Origin: Chloroflexota bacterium
GTDB taxonomy: Bacteria; Chloroflexota; UBA11872; UBA12225
Length of the DNA: 64,000 nucleotides
NCBI GenBank assembly: GCA_030447525.1
Contig: JAUJOR010000007.1
Coordinates: 179,035 to 243,034, forward strand
Direction of reading: 5' to 3'
The translations under genes and the position numbers were made by a program. The notes under the pieces were generated by a model. The model searched no databases. It saw only the letters and a list, made by a program, of their open reading frames with translations, and was not told the origin of the DNA. Shown piece after piece: positions 46,923 to 58,420 of this stretch (position 1 is its first letter; each line of letters opens with the position of its first letter).

Positions 46923-49748
46923 CTATGCCCCTTCCCCGCTCGCCTGCGCCTGGGCCGCCCGGCGGCCCCGTTCCAGGCCGTCCGCCAGCTTGCTGGCATC
47001 GCCGCCCCCACCCTGGGCCAGCTCCGGCCGGCCCCCGGCCCGGCCGCCGATCGCCCGGGCCACCTCGTTGAGGAGCTTACCGGCGTGTAGCCCCTGCGCC
47101 GTGAGGTCCTTGGAGACCGCGGCCAGGAGCTGAGGGCCGGCATCGGACCTGGTGGCAAGGAGTAGTACGCTGGGCCCCCCCAGCTTGTCCCGCAACCAGT
47201 CGGCTACCTCGCGCAGGCGTTCCAGCGTCGGGGCGCTGTCTCGGTCGACCTCCGCGGCCAGGACCTTGAATGACCCGTTGCGCACGGCTACCTCCTGCGC
47301 CTGCCCCAGCACGGCGTGCAGCCCCTGCTGCGCCGCCTTTCGCTCGGCATGCTCCAGCCGGCGCCGAACTTCGGTCAGCTCGCCAAGGAGCCGGATGACG
47401 CGGCCGGGCACCTGCTCGGTAGGGACGTCCAGCGTGCGTCCCAGGGCGTCCAGCCGCTCCAGCTGCCGGTTTACGTACGCTTCCGCGGCCGCCCCGGCCA
47501 GCGCCTCCACCCGGCGCGTCCCTGAGCCAACGCTCCCCTCCTCGATTACCAAAAAGGTTCCCAGCTCGCCCGTGTGCCGCACGTGAGTCCCACCGCACAA
47601 CTCCTTGCTCACGTCCCCGATGCTCAGCACGCGAACGGCGTCGCTGTACCGCTCGTCGAACAAGGCGATGGCCCCCGAGCGCATGGCCTCCTCCACAGGC
47701 AAGACGTCCGTGCGCACGTCCAGGTTGCGCCGGATGGCCTCGTTCACGCGCCCCTGAACGGCCTGGCGCTGCAGGGGCGTGAGTGCCTCCCCGTGGGAAA
47801 AGTCGAAGCGCAGGCGCTCGGGCGTGACCAGCGAGCCAGTCTGGTGCACGTGGGGACCCAGCTCCGCCCGCAGGGCGGCGTGCAGGAGGTGCGTCGCCGT
47901 ATGGTGGCGCATCGTAGCCTGGCGCGTGGCCGCGTCTACCTCGGCGCGCACCGTCTCACCTTCCGCCAGGTAGCCTTCTACCACCTGCCCGATGTGGACG
48001 ACCACATCGCCGACCGGGGCCTGGGTGGTACGTACCGAGAACCGGCCGTGTGGCCCCACGATCCAGCCTACGTCGCCCACCTGACCACCACGCTCGGCGT
48101 AGAAGGGCGTGCGATCGAGGACGAGCCAGACCTCGTCTCCTACGCCAGAGCCCTCAGCGTTCAGCGCCGCGCCGTGGGCCGGCGGTGCCGGGGTCTCCGC
48201 CGGCCCCTGAGCCGTGGTTCCGTTGGAGGTGGGCCCTGGCCGGGGATCGCCGGCCAGGGCCGTGGCAACGCGCTCGCCGCCCTGGCGGAGGTACTCGACA
48301 CGGGCGTCCCCGACGCTCAGGCGCTCGTAGCCTTCAAAACGCACCGCTACAGCCGGCAGGTCGAGCTCTTCTAGCTTGGAAAAGCGCGATCCACCCTGGC
48401 TCCGCCGGCGGGCGGCCTGAAGCTCGGAAGCAAAGCCTGGCGTGTCCACGGTGAAGCCCCGCCCGGCCGCCACCTCCTCGGTCAGCTCCACCGGGAAGCC
48501 ATAGGTGCCGTAGAGCCGGAAGGCCGTGGCTCCGGGGAGCACCCCTTCTCCGCTGCGCGCCAGCCGATCTAGCTCCCCGTTCAAGAGCTGCAGCCCGGCG
48601 GCCAATGTCTGCGAGAAGCGGGCCTCCTCTTCGGCGATGACCCGTTCGATAACCGGCTGCCTATCTTTCAAGTGTGGGTAGTGGGGGGCGAAACGCTCGA
48701 TCGTTGCCCTCGCCAGCCGGCCCATGAACGGGCCCTCGCGACCCAAGAGGCGCCCGTACCGCACGGCCCGGCGGAGGAGCCGGCGGGCGACGTAGCCCCG
48801 CTCCGCGTTGGAAGGGAAGACCCCGTCACCGATCATGAAGGTCACGGCCCGGGCGTGATCGACGACAATGCGCAGGCTGCGCGTCACCACCGGGTCCTCG
48901 CCATAGGGTGCGTCCAGGAGGCCCTCGGCCTCCCGCACGATGGGACGCAGCAGGTCGCTCTCATAGGCCGACGGGACGCCTTGCAGCAGGGCGACGATGC
49001 GCTCCAGCCCGGCCCCGGTATCCACGCCGGTGCGCTCCAGGGGGCGCAACGTCCCTTCCGGCTCCCTGTAGTATTGATTGAAGACCAGGTTCCAGATCTC
49101 CACGATGCGCCCGCAGCCATGGTCAGGGCCGCACTCCCCCTCGCTGGCCCCCAGTGGGCAGCGCCCCAGCAGGTCGACGTGGATCTCGCTACAGGGCCCG
49201 CACGGCCCGCTGTCGCCGGTAGGGCCCCAGAAGTTCTCCCGGCCCCCCTCCGGCTTGCGGTTCAAGGGGCGGATGCGGTCCGCCGGCAGTCCTACCGCCT
49301 TCCATAGGTGAATGGCCTCGTCGTCCGCCGGGATGCCGGGCTCCCCGGCCCAGGTGGTAGCCCAGATACGCTCCGGGGCCAGGCCCAGCCGCTGGGTGAC
49401 GAACTCGTAGCCGAAGGCAATGGCCTCCTTCTTGAAGTAGCCACCTGCCCCCACGTCGCCGAAGGCGAAGTTGCCCAGCATCTCGAAGAACGTGTGGTGG
49501 GTGTCGTCGCCGACGGCGGTGGTGTCGTCGTCCAGGCCACGGGCGCGCATGCAGCGCTGGATGGTGACCAGGCGCCGGGCGGGGGCGCGGGCGGGATCCA
49601 GGTAGAAGGGCTTGAACGGCTGCATCCCGGCCGCGGTCAGGAGCACGCTGGGATCATCGTGCACCACCAGCGAGGCGCTGGGGAGATGGACGTGCCCCTG
49701 CGCTTGGAAGTAGCGGACGAACTCCCGCCGCACGTCGTCGCTGTTCAT
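46923..49748 (-). CDS. alaS: Alanyl-tRNA synthetase
   Basis: 941 residues. Class II core: VRREFVRYFQAQGHVHLPSASLV, LLTAAGMQPFKPFYLDP, then the tRNA-recognition domain. The editing domain has HHTATHLLHAALR and CGGTHVRHTGELG (zinc/editing His and Cys). A coiled-coil and DHHA1-like C-Ala domain ends GGRAGGRPELAQGGG. A ~35-residue Pro/Ala-rich insert (GPTSNGTTAQGPAETPAPP) before the editing part explains the length above the usual ~875. ATG 49748 follows GGAGGG. It charges tRNA-Ala and corrects Ser/Gly mischarging. First gene of the long leftward operon. Confidence 0.97.
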   Translation of the reverse strand: MNSDDVRREFVRYFQAQGHVHLPSASLVVHDDPSVLLTAAGMQPFKPFYLDPARAPARRLVTIQRCMRARGLDDDTTAVGDDTHHTFFEMLGNFAFGDVGAGGYFKKEAIAFGYEFVTQRLGLAPERIWATTWAGEPGIPADDEAIHLWKAVGLPADRIRPLNRKPEGGRENFWGPTGDSGPCGPCSEIHVDLLGRCPLGASEGECGPDHGCGRIVEIWNLVFNQYYREPEGTLRPLERTGVDTGAGLERIVALLQGVPSAYESDLLRPIVREAEGLLDAPYGEDPVVTRSLRIVVDHARAVTFMIGDGVFPSNAERGYVARRLLRRAVRYGRLLGREGPFMGRLARATIERFAPHYPHLKDRQPVIERVIAEEEARFSQTLAAGLQLLNGELDRLARSGEGVLPGATAFRLYGTYGFPVELTEEVAAGRGFTVDTPGFASELQAARRRSQGGSRFSKLEELDLPAVAVRFEGYERLSVGDARVEYLRQGGERVATALAGDPRPGPTSNGTTAQGPAETPAPPAHGAALNAEGSGVGDEVWLVLDRTPFYAERGGQVGDVGWIVGPHGRFSVRTTQAPVGDVVVHIGQVVEGYLAEGETVRAEVDAATRQATMRHHTATHLLHAALRAELGPHVHQTGSLVTPERLRFDFSHGEALTPLQRQAVQGRVNEAIRRNLDVRTDVLPVEEAMRSGAIALFDERYSDAVRVLSIGDVSKELCGGTHVRHTGELGTFLVIEEGSVGSGTRRVEALAGAAAEAYVNRQLERLDALGRTLDVPTEQVPGRVIRLLGELTEVRRRLEHAERKAAQQGLHAVLGQAQEVAVRNGSFKVLAAEVDRDSAPTLERLREVADWLRDKLGGPSVLLLATRSDAGPQLLAAVSKDLTAQGLHAGKLLNEVARAIGGRAGGRPELAQGGGGDASKLADGLERGRRAAQAQASGEGA

Positions 49749-49773
49749 CGGCCCTCCATGGGTATGCTTTCCA

Positions 49774-49805
49774 TATCTATATCTATGTCTCTATCTAGAT
49801 CTCTG
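49774..49805. repeat. ATCTAT-type simple sequence in the alaS-clpC gap
   Basis: About five degenerate copies of a 6-base (T)ATCTA(T/G) motif lie just upstream of alaS. It is AT-rich against a GC-rich background and may be an unstable tract. Confidence 0.5.
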
Positions 49806-49952
49806 TGCCGCTGGCCCGGACATCCCCGGGGGGCAAGGGATGGCGGTCCCTGGAAACCGGGGAGCCGGGCCTTGCGGCGGTCTCCCGGAGCGGAGGGACG
49901 TCCCCGAAGGGCACCAGACCTCAGCGCTGCAGCGCCAGGCACAGCGCTACTC

Positions 49953-49981
49953 TTTACATAGTTGCACGTACATAGTATACT
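49953..49981 (+). promoter_or_regulatory. Sigma-70-type promoter of clpC
   Basis: TTTACA (49953-49958) and TATACT (49976-49981) are separated by 17 bases, matching the housekeeping consensus well. Transcription would start near 49988, giving a ~48-base leader ahead of clpC. No CtsR heptamer repeat or CIRCE element was found. Confidence 0.65.
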
Positions 49982-50035
49982 CTGGTTGAGCGTTGGACTA
50001 TCAAGGTCGCTCTCACGAAAGGTAGCAACCGACAG

Positions 50036-52522
<2,487 letters not shown>

Positions 52523-52886
52523 TCACCGGCCGGCCGAGGCGAGGCTCCCAGGGGGACGGCGGGCGGGGTGGCCATTGGCCACCCCGCCCGCACTTCATTT
52601 CGATGGCCACGCCTGGGAACGACGCCACATGCGCCAGGGGCGACTGGGGCCGTCAGGCTGTGTGGTCTACGCAGCGATCGGTAAACTGGTGAGCACACGC
52701 TCCATCGTTCCATGCTCCATAGTTCCACCGGCCGGGCGGTTCGATGCTCCGAGTTCATGCGGTGCCGATGCCCTGCCGGGGCAAAAGACTGCTAAGGTAA
52801 CAGGAGTTACGCAGTCCCAAAGAGGAGCCGGTCCCGGCATCCAGGAGGGACGGCGTAGGTCCTGTAAGGTAACAGCAAGGTGAGCG
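52523..52886. other. Gap downstream of clpC
   Basis: Holds the terminator at 52559-52591 and, beyond it, several GCTCCAT words and two TAAGGTAACAG direct repeats (52793-52803 and 52865-52875), the second just before the next gene's Shine-Dalgarno. No gene is supported. The repeat pair could be a duplicated leader element. Confidence 0.4.
52559..52591 (+). terminator. Rho-independent terminator of clpC
   Basis: Arms 52559-52573 and 52577-52591 pair perfectly over 15 bases around the loop ATT, followed by ACTTCATTT. It is the strongest hairpin in the window. Confidence 0.8.
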
Positions 52887-53150
52887 ATGCCTGACTACGA
52901 TTTCGCGGCCACGGTCCGGGAAGAGGTGCAGCAGCTCCGTCGCGAGCTGGCTACGCCGGAAGCCGCCTCTGCCGTGCAGGCGATGGCCCAACGCTTCGGC
53001 GTGTCAGAAGGCGAGGCCCTGGCCGTCCTGTGGCGGGCGAGCAAGCGCCACGGGGAGGCCCTGGCCGTATTTGCCAGCGAGCTGCAGGGGCAGTTCGAGC
53101 GGGAAGCGGCCGAGACCGGCGCTGGAGCGGCCACGGGCGCCACTCACTGA
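52887..53150 (+). CDS. Hypothetical small helical protein
   Basis: 87 residues, no family recognised. Helical and acidic: DFAATVREEVQQLRRELATPE, then AMAQRFGVSEGEALAVLWRASKRHGEALAVFASEL, suggesting two or three amphipathic helices. The GVSEGEALAVL stretch resembles a helix-turn-helix turn but lacks a clear recognition helix. ATG 52887 follows AAGGTGAG. It stands alone ahead of the glycosyltransferase genes. Confidence 0.55.
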   Translation: MPDYDFAATVREEVQQLRRELATPEAASAVQAMAQRFGVSEGEALAVLWRASKRHGEALAVFASELQGQFEREAAETGAGAATGATH

Positions 53151-53273
53151 CCGGCGTGCAGCGGGCGCTCGGCCGGCCCACCTTCTGCAATCGCCTGTGA
53201 GCCGGGCGGGCGGTGGTGTCCGCCCACGGCGCGCCAACCGGACCCACAAATAACCCCCTAGGGGGAGTTCAGC

Positions 53274-54437
53274 GTGCGGGCGGCCCTTAACGCCCATTTC
53301 TACCATCACCCGACCACCGGCCACGGGCAGTACCTGTCCCACCTGCTGCGGGCCTTTCGTCGTGTGGCGCCCCATCTGGAGGCGCTACCGGCTTGCGATG
53401 GTGCGCCACACGTCCCTCCTGGGGGATGGCCGGGTGGGTGGACGCCGGCCCTCCCTCGCACGCCCTTCGAACCCCTGGGGGGCGATGTGCGCAAGGTGTG
53501 GTGGGAGCAGGTCGCCTGGCCACGCCTGGCCGCCCGGGCCGGGGCGCAGGTGGGCCACGTCCCCTACTTCGCCCCTCCCCTCCGTCCGCCCCGCCACCTG
53601 CCCCTGGTGGTGACGATCCACGACCTGATCCCCCTGATCATCCCCCAGTATGTCACCACGCCCCTGGTGCGGGTGTACAACGCCCTGGTCAAGGCAGCAG
53701 CCCCGCGGGCCGATCTGATCCTGGTGGACTCGCAGTCCAGCCGGCGCGATGTGCTGCGCCTCCTGCGTCTCCCCGAGGGGCGCGTGCGGGTGGTCTACCT
53801 GGCCCCCGACGAGGCGGTGTTATCTTCCCCGCCCCCAGGGGCCATCGAGGCGGTCAGGCGGCGCTACGGCGTGACCGAGCCGTTCATTCTGTACCTGGGG
53901 GGCCTGGACAAGCGCAAGAACGTCCCGGCCCTGCTGCGGGCCCTGGCCACCCTGCCGAGGGATGTCCCCTGGCAGTTGTTCGTCTCCGGCAGACTGCGCC
54001 GTGACAATCCCCGTCTCTTCCCCAACCTCCCGGCGATCGCAGAGCAGCTGGGCATCGCCGAACGCGTCCGCTTTGGCTTCGTCACCGAGGAGGACAAGCC
54101 GGCGATGTACCGGGCGGCCACGCTGTTCGCCTTTCCGTCAATCTACGAGGGGATTGGCCTTGACCCGTTGGAAGCCCTGGCCTGCGGGACGCCGGTGGTA
54201 TGCTCGACTCGTTCTTCCCTGCCGGAGGTGATGGGAGATGCCGGCCTGCTGGTGGATCCGGATGACAGGGACGCCTTTGGCGCGGCCATCCATCGTCTCC
54301 TCACCGAGCCGGACCTGCGCCAGGAGCTAGCCCGGCGGGGCCCGCCCCAGGCGGCGAAGTTCACCTGGGACGACACCGCCCGCCAGACCATCGCCGCCTA
54401 CCAGGAAGCGATGGCACCTCGCCGGCCCGAGCCCTGA
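53274..54437 (+). CDS. Glycosyltransferase family 4
   Basis: 387 residues, GT-B fold. N-terminal acceptor domain with MRAALNAHFYHHPTTGHGQYL. LVDSQSSRRDVLRLL and RVRVVYLAPDE lie in the middle. The donor-binding half has FILYLGGLDKRKNVPALLRAL and the E-x7-E motif FPSIYEGIGLDPLEALACGTPVVCSTRSSLPEVMGDAGLLVDPDD. It likely builds a surface glycan or glycolipid; sugar and acceptor are unknown. GTG 53274 follows AGGGGGAG. The next gene is a second GT4 on the same strand, 32 bases on. Confidence 0.9.
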   Translation: MRAALNAHFYHHPTTGHGQYLSHLLRAFRRVAPHLEALPACDGAPHVPPGGWPGGWTPALPRTPFEPLGGDVRKVWWEQVAWPRLAARAGAQVGHVPYFAPPLRPPRHLPLVVTIHDLIPLIIPQYVTTPLVRVYNALVKAAAPRADLILVDSQSSRRDVLRLLRLPEGRVRVVYLAPDEAVLSSPPPGAIEAVRRRYGVTEPFILYLGGLDKRKNVPALLRALATLPRDVPWQLFVSGRLRRDNPRLFPNLPAIAEQLGIAERVRFGFVTEEDKPAMYRAATLFAFPSIYEGIGLDPLEALACGTPVVCSTRSSLPEVMGDAGLLVDPDDRDAFGAAIHRLLTEPDLRQELARRGPPQAAKFTWDDTARQTIAAYQEAMAPRRPEP

Positions 54438-54469
54438 GTCCCCGGACCTGAGACAGGGGACGTACAGCG

Positions 54470-55630
54470 ATGCGCGTGCTCATGATCTCCAAGGCCCTCA
54501 TCTCCGGCGCCGCCCGCCGCAAGGCGGAAGCCTTGGCAGGGCAAGGGATCGACCTGACGCTGGTCGTGCCACCATTCTGGAAGGACGACGCCGGGCGCAG
54601 GGCCCCACTCGAGGAGGGCCACGTCCAAGGCTACCGCCTGGTGGTCGCATCGCTGGCCTTCAACGGGCACTTCCACTACCACTTCTATCCCCGCCTGGGG
54701 GCCATTATGCGCCGGGTGCGGCCGGACGTGGTGCACATGGACGAGGAGCCGTACAACCTGGCCACCCTGCAGGCCATGTGGCTGGCCCGCCGGCAGGGCG
54801 CTCGATCCCTCTTCTTCACCTGGCAGAACCTGCTGCGCCATTACCCACCGCCCTTCCGCTGGATGGAGCGCTACTGTTACGACCACGCCGCCGGGGCAAT
54901 TGCCGGGAACGCCGAGGCGGTGGACGTCCTGCGCCGGAAGGGGTACCGAGGGCCGGCCTGGATCATTCCCCAAGTAGGTGTTGATCCCCAGATCTTCTAC
55001 CGACGCCGGGATGCCGCTCCCGCTGCCATGGTGGGAGGTGCCGGCGCAGTCGGCGTTCAGCCCCCCTTTACGGTGGGCTTCTGTGGTCGCCTGCGACCCC
55101 AAAAGGGCGTTCACCTGCTGATCGAGGCGGTGGCCGCCCTGGGGGGCGACGTCCGCCTGGAGGTCCTCGGCTGGGGTCAAGAAGAGCCCCGCCTGCGGGC
55201 CCTGGCGGCCTCCCGAGGCTTAGGCGACCGCTTCGTCATCTACCCTGCACTGCCCTCGGAGCAGGTGCCGCAGTTCCTGAGCCGGTTGCACGTCCTGGCC
55301 CTCCCATCGTTGACCTTTCCCAACTGGAAAGAGCAGTTCGGGCGGGTGCTGATGGAGGCCATGGCCTGTGAGGTGCCGGTCGTGGGATCGAACTCCGGGG
55401 AGATCGCCCACGTCATCGGGGACGCCGGGCTGCTGTTCCCGGAAGGGGATGTCTCGGCCTTGACCGCCTCCCTGCGCCGCCTGCGCGACGACCCCGGCCT
55501 GGGGCGCCGGCTGGCCAGGCGGGGCCTGGAGCGCGTCCGCATCCGCTACACCCAGGAGCAGATCGCCGCCCAGACCGTGGCCGCCTACAAGCAGGTCATG
55601 GGGGGGGGAGATCTCGAAACAGGGGGTTAG
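54470..55630 (+). CDS. Glycosyltransferase family 4
   Basis: 386 residues. MRVLMISKALISGAARRKAEALA starts the acceptor domain, DVVHMDEEPYNLATLQA is a conserved mid motif, and the donor half has FTVGFCGRLRPQKGVHLLIEAVA, YPALPSEQVPQFLSRLHVLALPS and FGRVLMEAMACEVPVVGSNSGEIAHVIGDAGLLFPEGD (E-x7-E). It is probably the partner of the preceding GT4. Its last 35 bases overlap the convergent PHP-hydrolase gene on the other strand. Confidence 0.9.
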   Translation: MRVLMISKALISGAARRKAEALAGQGIDLTLVVPPFWKDDAGRRAPLEEGHVQGYRLVVASLAFNGHFHYHFYPRLGAIMRRVRPDVVHMDEEPYNLATLQAMWLARRQGARSLFFTWQNLLRHYPPPFRWMERYCYDHAAGAIAGNAEAVDVLRRKGYRGPAWIIPQVGVDPQIFYRRRDAAPAAMVGGAGAVGVQPPFTVGFCGRLRPQKGVHLLIEAVAALGGDVRLEVLGWGQEEPRLRALAASRGLGDRFVIYPALPSEQVPQFLSRLHVLALPSLTFPNWKEQFGRVLMEAMACEVPVVGSNSGEIAHVIGDAGLLFPEGDVSALTASLRRLRDDPGLGRRLARRGLERVRIRYTQEQIAAQTVAAYKQVMGGGDLETGG

Positions 55631-57221
55631 TCAGGGCCAGGATGGCCCCGGTCTGTTGCCGGTAGAGCTCCACCCGGAACCAGGCTGGGGGGGCGGGGCC
55701 GCCCGGGGCCGACGCAGACGCTCCCCGCGAGGCCGATCCCGGCAGGCGGAAGCTGACCGTGTCGTCGCCGGTCACGGTGCGGCGCTCCACCGTCTCCCCG
55801 GAGGCCACCAGGCACAGCTCCGCCGCCGTGGCCAGCCCGCCGACTTCCACGGTCACCTCCTGCGCTCCGGCGGGCAGGGTAGCGCCCGGCTGCGGCTGTC
55901 GCCAGATCAGCGCCGGCCCGGCGCTGAGGTACGTGCGCCCGGCGCGCAGGGCCGCCAGCAGGGACGGGGGATCGGGGCTGGCGAAGGCATAAGTAAAGCC
56001 GAGCTGGTCGGGCCGGCGGGGGGACGTGTGGCCGTCGCTCCCAGCCACGGCCGGGAGGCGGTGGCCGGCGTTGAGCCAACCGTTCCACAGCTCCAGGGCC
56101 TCGACGTTCTGGCCCCGGGCAGCCCATGGCCCGTTCCACACCTCGAGGAGATCGGCGTAAGCGGCGCTCTCCTCGCCGAACTCCCAGCGGCAGCCGGTGC
56201 AGGATGGATAGCCGGGTGAACGGGGATGGTTGATCACGAACGTCCCACCCCGCCGGCGCACTTCGGCCGCCGCCTGTCCCATCGTCCGTCCGGGCACGAA
56301 CGTGGCCTTCGCGCTGCCGTCAGTCTCCCCCCCGGGTAGGCCCGGCGGCGCTGTGACCCGCCAATCTATCCAGCCGTCCACCCCCAGGGCGTTGGCATGC
56401 CCGTAGTAGGTCGTCAGCTCCATGCCCGGGATAAGGACGACGCCAAGGCCGGCGTCGGCCATCGCCTTCTCGAGATCGTCTGTCGCGGACACGGTATTGT
56501 GGTCGGTGAGGGAGATGAAGTCCAGCTCGTGGTCCGCGACGTAGCGCGCCAGGGCGTCCACTCCCCAGCGACCGTCGGAGTGGTTGGAGTGCAGGTGCAG
56601 ATCCCCTTTCAGCCAGCGCGGCCCCTCCGACGCCCCGCCGGCCCGCCGCCGGGCTGGCGATAGACCGGCTCCCGGCAGACCGGGTCCCGGCAGACCGGCT
56701 CCGGGTGGACCGGCCCCCGGCCGCTGCCCCGGGGCGGCGTCAGGCTCCCACGCCGGCATGAAGGCGTGCGGGCCGGTCCCTTCCGTCTCTGCCGCCCTGG
56801 TGGGCGGGAGGTCGACCGGCCCCGGGAGATCACGCCCACCAGGGCGTGCGGCGAGCGAGGCGATCACCTCCAGCTCGTAGCCCAGGCCATCCATCGTGGA
56901 GGGGAGGACGCAATGGCAGTCCACCTCCACCGTCCACGACCCGGGTGCAATCTCGCCGGGCAAGAAGCCGGGCGTGGCGCCCGCGGCGTTGATCACGATC
57001 TCCTGATGAGGGGCGTGGCGGTGTCCGGCGCCCCGAAAGCCGCGGGGATCGAAGAGGGTAATGGTGAGCAGATTTCGTACCTGCCCCACCTGCCCCGGCC
57101 AGAAGGCCAGGCGCAGGCGCAGCTCGCCAACACCCGGCGGCACGGTGAACGGCCAGGCCAGCGACCGCCGCGCCTGGGCCGGGGGAAGGTGGTCGCGGCG
57201 ATGGAAGAGGCGGGCGCTCAT
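55596..57221 (-). CDS. CehA/McbA-type PHP metallohydrolase
   Basis: 541 residues. An N-terminal beta domain (about 1-110; WPFTVPPGVGELRLRLAFWPGQ) and a Pro/Gly-rich linker precede the PHP domain (about 205-450): WLKGDLHLHSNHSDG (HxH), ISLTDHNTVSA, VLIPGMELTTYYGHAN, FVINHPRSPGYP and AVAGSDGHTSPRRPD. A C-terminal Ig-like part follows. CehA/McbA relatives hydrolyse carbaryl-like esters or phosphoesters, but most members are uncharacterised. ATG 57221 overlaps the upstream Gfo/Idh/MocA stop as ATGA, so the two are translationally coupled. The preceding long frame is not coding. Confidence 0.85.
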   Translation of the reverse strand: MSARLFHRRDHLPPAQARRSLAWPFTVPPGVGELRLRLAFWPGQVGQVRNLLTITLFDPRGFRGAGHRHAPHQEIVINAAGATPGFLPGEIAPGSWTVEVDCHCVLPSTMDGLGYELEVIASLAARPGGRDLPGPVDLPPTRAAETEGTGPHAFMPAWEPDAAPGQRPGAGPPGAGLPGPGLPGAGLSPARRRAGGASEGPRWLKGDLHLHSNHSDGRWGVDALARYVADHELDFISLTDHNTVSATDDLEKAMADAGLGVVLIPGMELTTYYGHANALGVDGWIDWRVTAPPGLPGGETDGSAKATFVPGRTMGQAAAEVRRRGGTFVINHPRSPGYPSCTGCRWEFGEESAAYADLLEVWNGPWAARGQNVEALELWNGWLNAGHRLPAVAGSDGHTSPRRPDQLGFTYAFASPDPPSLLAALRAGRTYLSAGPALIWRQPQPGATLPAGAQEVTVEVGGLATAAELCLVASGETVERRTVTGDDTVSFRLPGSASRGASASAPGGPAPPAWFRVELYRQQTGAILALTNPLFRDLPPP

Positions 57222-58321
57222 CCTCCTGACAGATTGGGAGCCAGGGTGATCTCCTTTCCGCTGGCGGCCGACTGCTGGATAGCGGCGCAGATCTCCACCG
57301 CGTGGCGGGCGTCGGTGCCGGCGATGATTGGCTCGCGGTCCTCGCGGATGGCCTGCACCATGTCTTCGACATGGACGGTGTGCCCATCGAACCCCACGGC
57401 CAGGGGATCCGCGGCCCCGCTGCTGTCCGATCCGCATCCGCTGTAGCGGTCCATCATCGCTCGCTCTTCCGCCTTCTCGGAGGCCTCGTCGCCGTCGTCG
57501 CGCCGGACACGCCAGGCGGTGACCTTCTCGTCGGAGAGGGCGATACTCCCCTTGCTGCCGAAGAGGTGCAGGTCATTGGTCAGCCCGGGGTAGGCGGAGG
57601 TGGTGCAGGTGATGTTTCCCAGGGCACCGTTGCGGAAGGTGACCAGCACCGTCCCCACATCTTCAGCCTCGATGTGGTGAGTAAAGGCGCCCGTCTTGGC
57701 GTAGACGCTGGCCACACCACCGGCCAGCCAGGAGATGAGGTCAATGCTGTGGATGCCCTGGTTCATGCACGCCCCGCCACCGTCGAGAGCGAAGGTGCCT
57801 CGCCAGCCCGGCGGGATGCCGCCGGCATAGTAGGCGTCCGTGCGGTACCAGTAGAGATGGATGTCGGCGTAATGGAGGGTGCCCAGACGGCCGCCGTCGA
57901 CGGTTTCCTTGATCTGTCGGGAGAGGGGGTGCAGCCGGCGCTGGAAGATGGACGCCAGCTTGACGCCATGATCGCGGCAGGCGGCGATCAGGGCGTCGGC
58001 TTTCTCCAGATTGACGTCCAGGGGCTTCTCGCAGATGACGTGGCGACCGGCCTGTGCCACCTTGATGCCCACGTCGGCGTGAAGCCCCGTGGGCACGGCG
58101 ATGTTCACTACCTGCACGTCTGTGTCCTGGAGTAGCTCGTCCACGCTGGCGTAGGCCTTGCAGCCAAAGTCCTTGACCGCCTGCTCCCGCCGCCCGGCGT
58201 CCAGGTCGCAGACGGCGATCAGCTCGGCGCCCTTAGCCGCTCGAATCGAGCGGCAGTGGTGTCGACCCATCCCCAGGCCCACCACGGCAAACCCTACGGC
58301 GTCCGGATCATTCTTTGGCAT
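57218..58321 (-). CDS. Gfo/Idh/MocA family oxidoreductase
   Basis: 367 residues. VGFAVVGLGMGRHHCRSIRAAKG is the NAD(P) site, HVICEKPLDVNLEKAD the EKP motif with the catalytic lysine, and GGGACMNQGIHSIDLISWLAGG the catalytic Asp/His region. ATG 58321 starts the Rossmann strand. It lies in a leftward cluster: TIM-barrel isomerase-like, DUF6807, this dehydrogenase, PHP hydrolase. Gfo/Idh/MocA-DUF6807 pairing is common in sugar-utilisation loci, and oxidation of a sugar carbon followed by cleavage is a plausible order (inference). Confidence 0.92.
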   Translation of the reverse strand: MPKNDPDAVGFAVVGLGMGRHHCRSIRAAKGAELIAVCDLDAGRREQAVKDFGCKAYASVDELLQDTDVQVVNIAVPTGLHADVGIKVAQAGRHVICEKPLDVNLEKADALIAACRDHGVKLASIFQRRLHPLSRQIKETVDGGRLGTLHYADIHLYWYRTDAYYAGGIPPGWRGTFALDGGGACMNQGIHSIDLISWLAGGVASVYAKTGAFTHHIEAEDVGTVLVTFRNGALGNITCTTSAYPGLTNDLHLFGSKGSIALSDEKVTAWRVRRDDGDEASEKAEERAMMDRYSGCGSDSSGAADPLAVGFDGHTVHVEDMVQAIREDREPIIAGTDARHAVEICAAIQQSAASGKEITLAPNLSGG

Positions 58322-58420
58322 GATGCTCTCACTTGCAACGCTTCGCCACCTCGACAGCGATGTCACCCCCGGCAGGGGACCGAGAAACGGCAAGCGCCCG
58401 CGGGGGAAGGTACGCCATCT

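Noticed and set aside
49921..50035. CtsR or CIRCE operator upstream of clpC
   Set aside because: No tandem GGTCAAA heptamers and no TTAGCACTC-N9-GAGTGCTAA repeat were found, only a sigma-70-type promoter.
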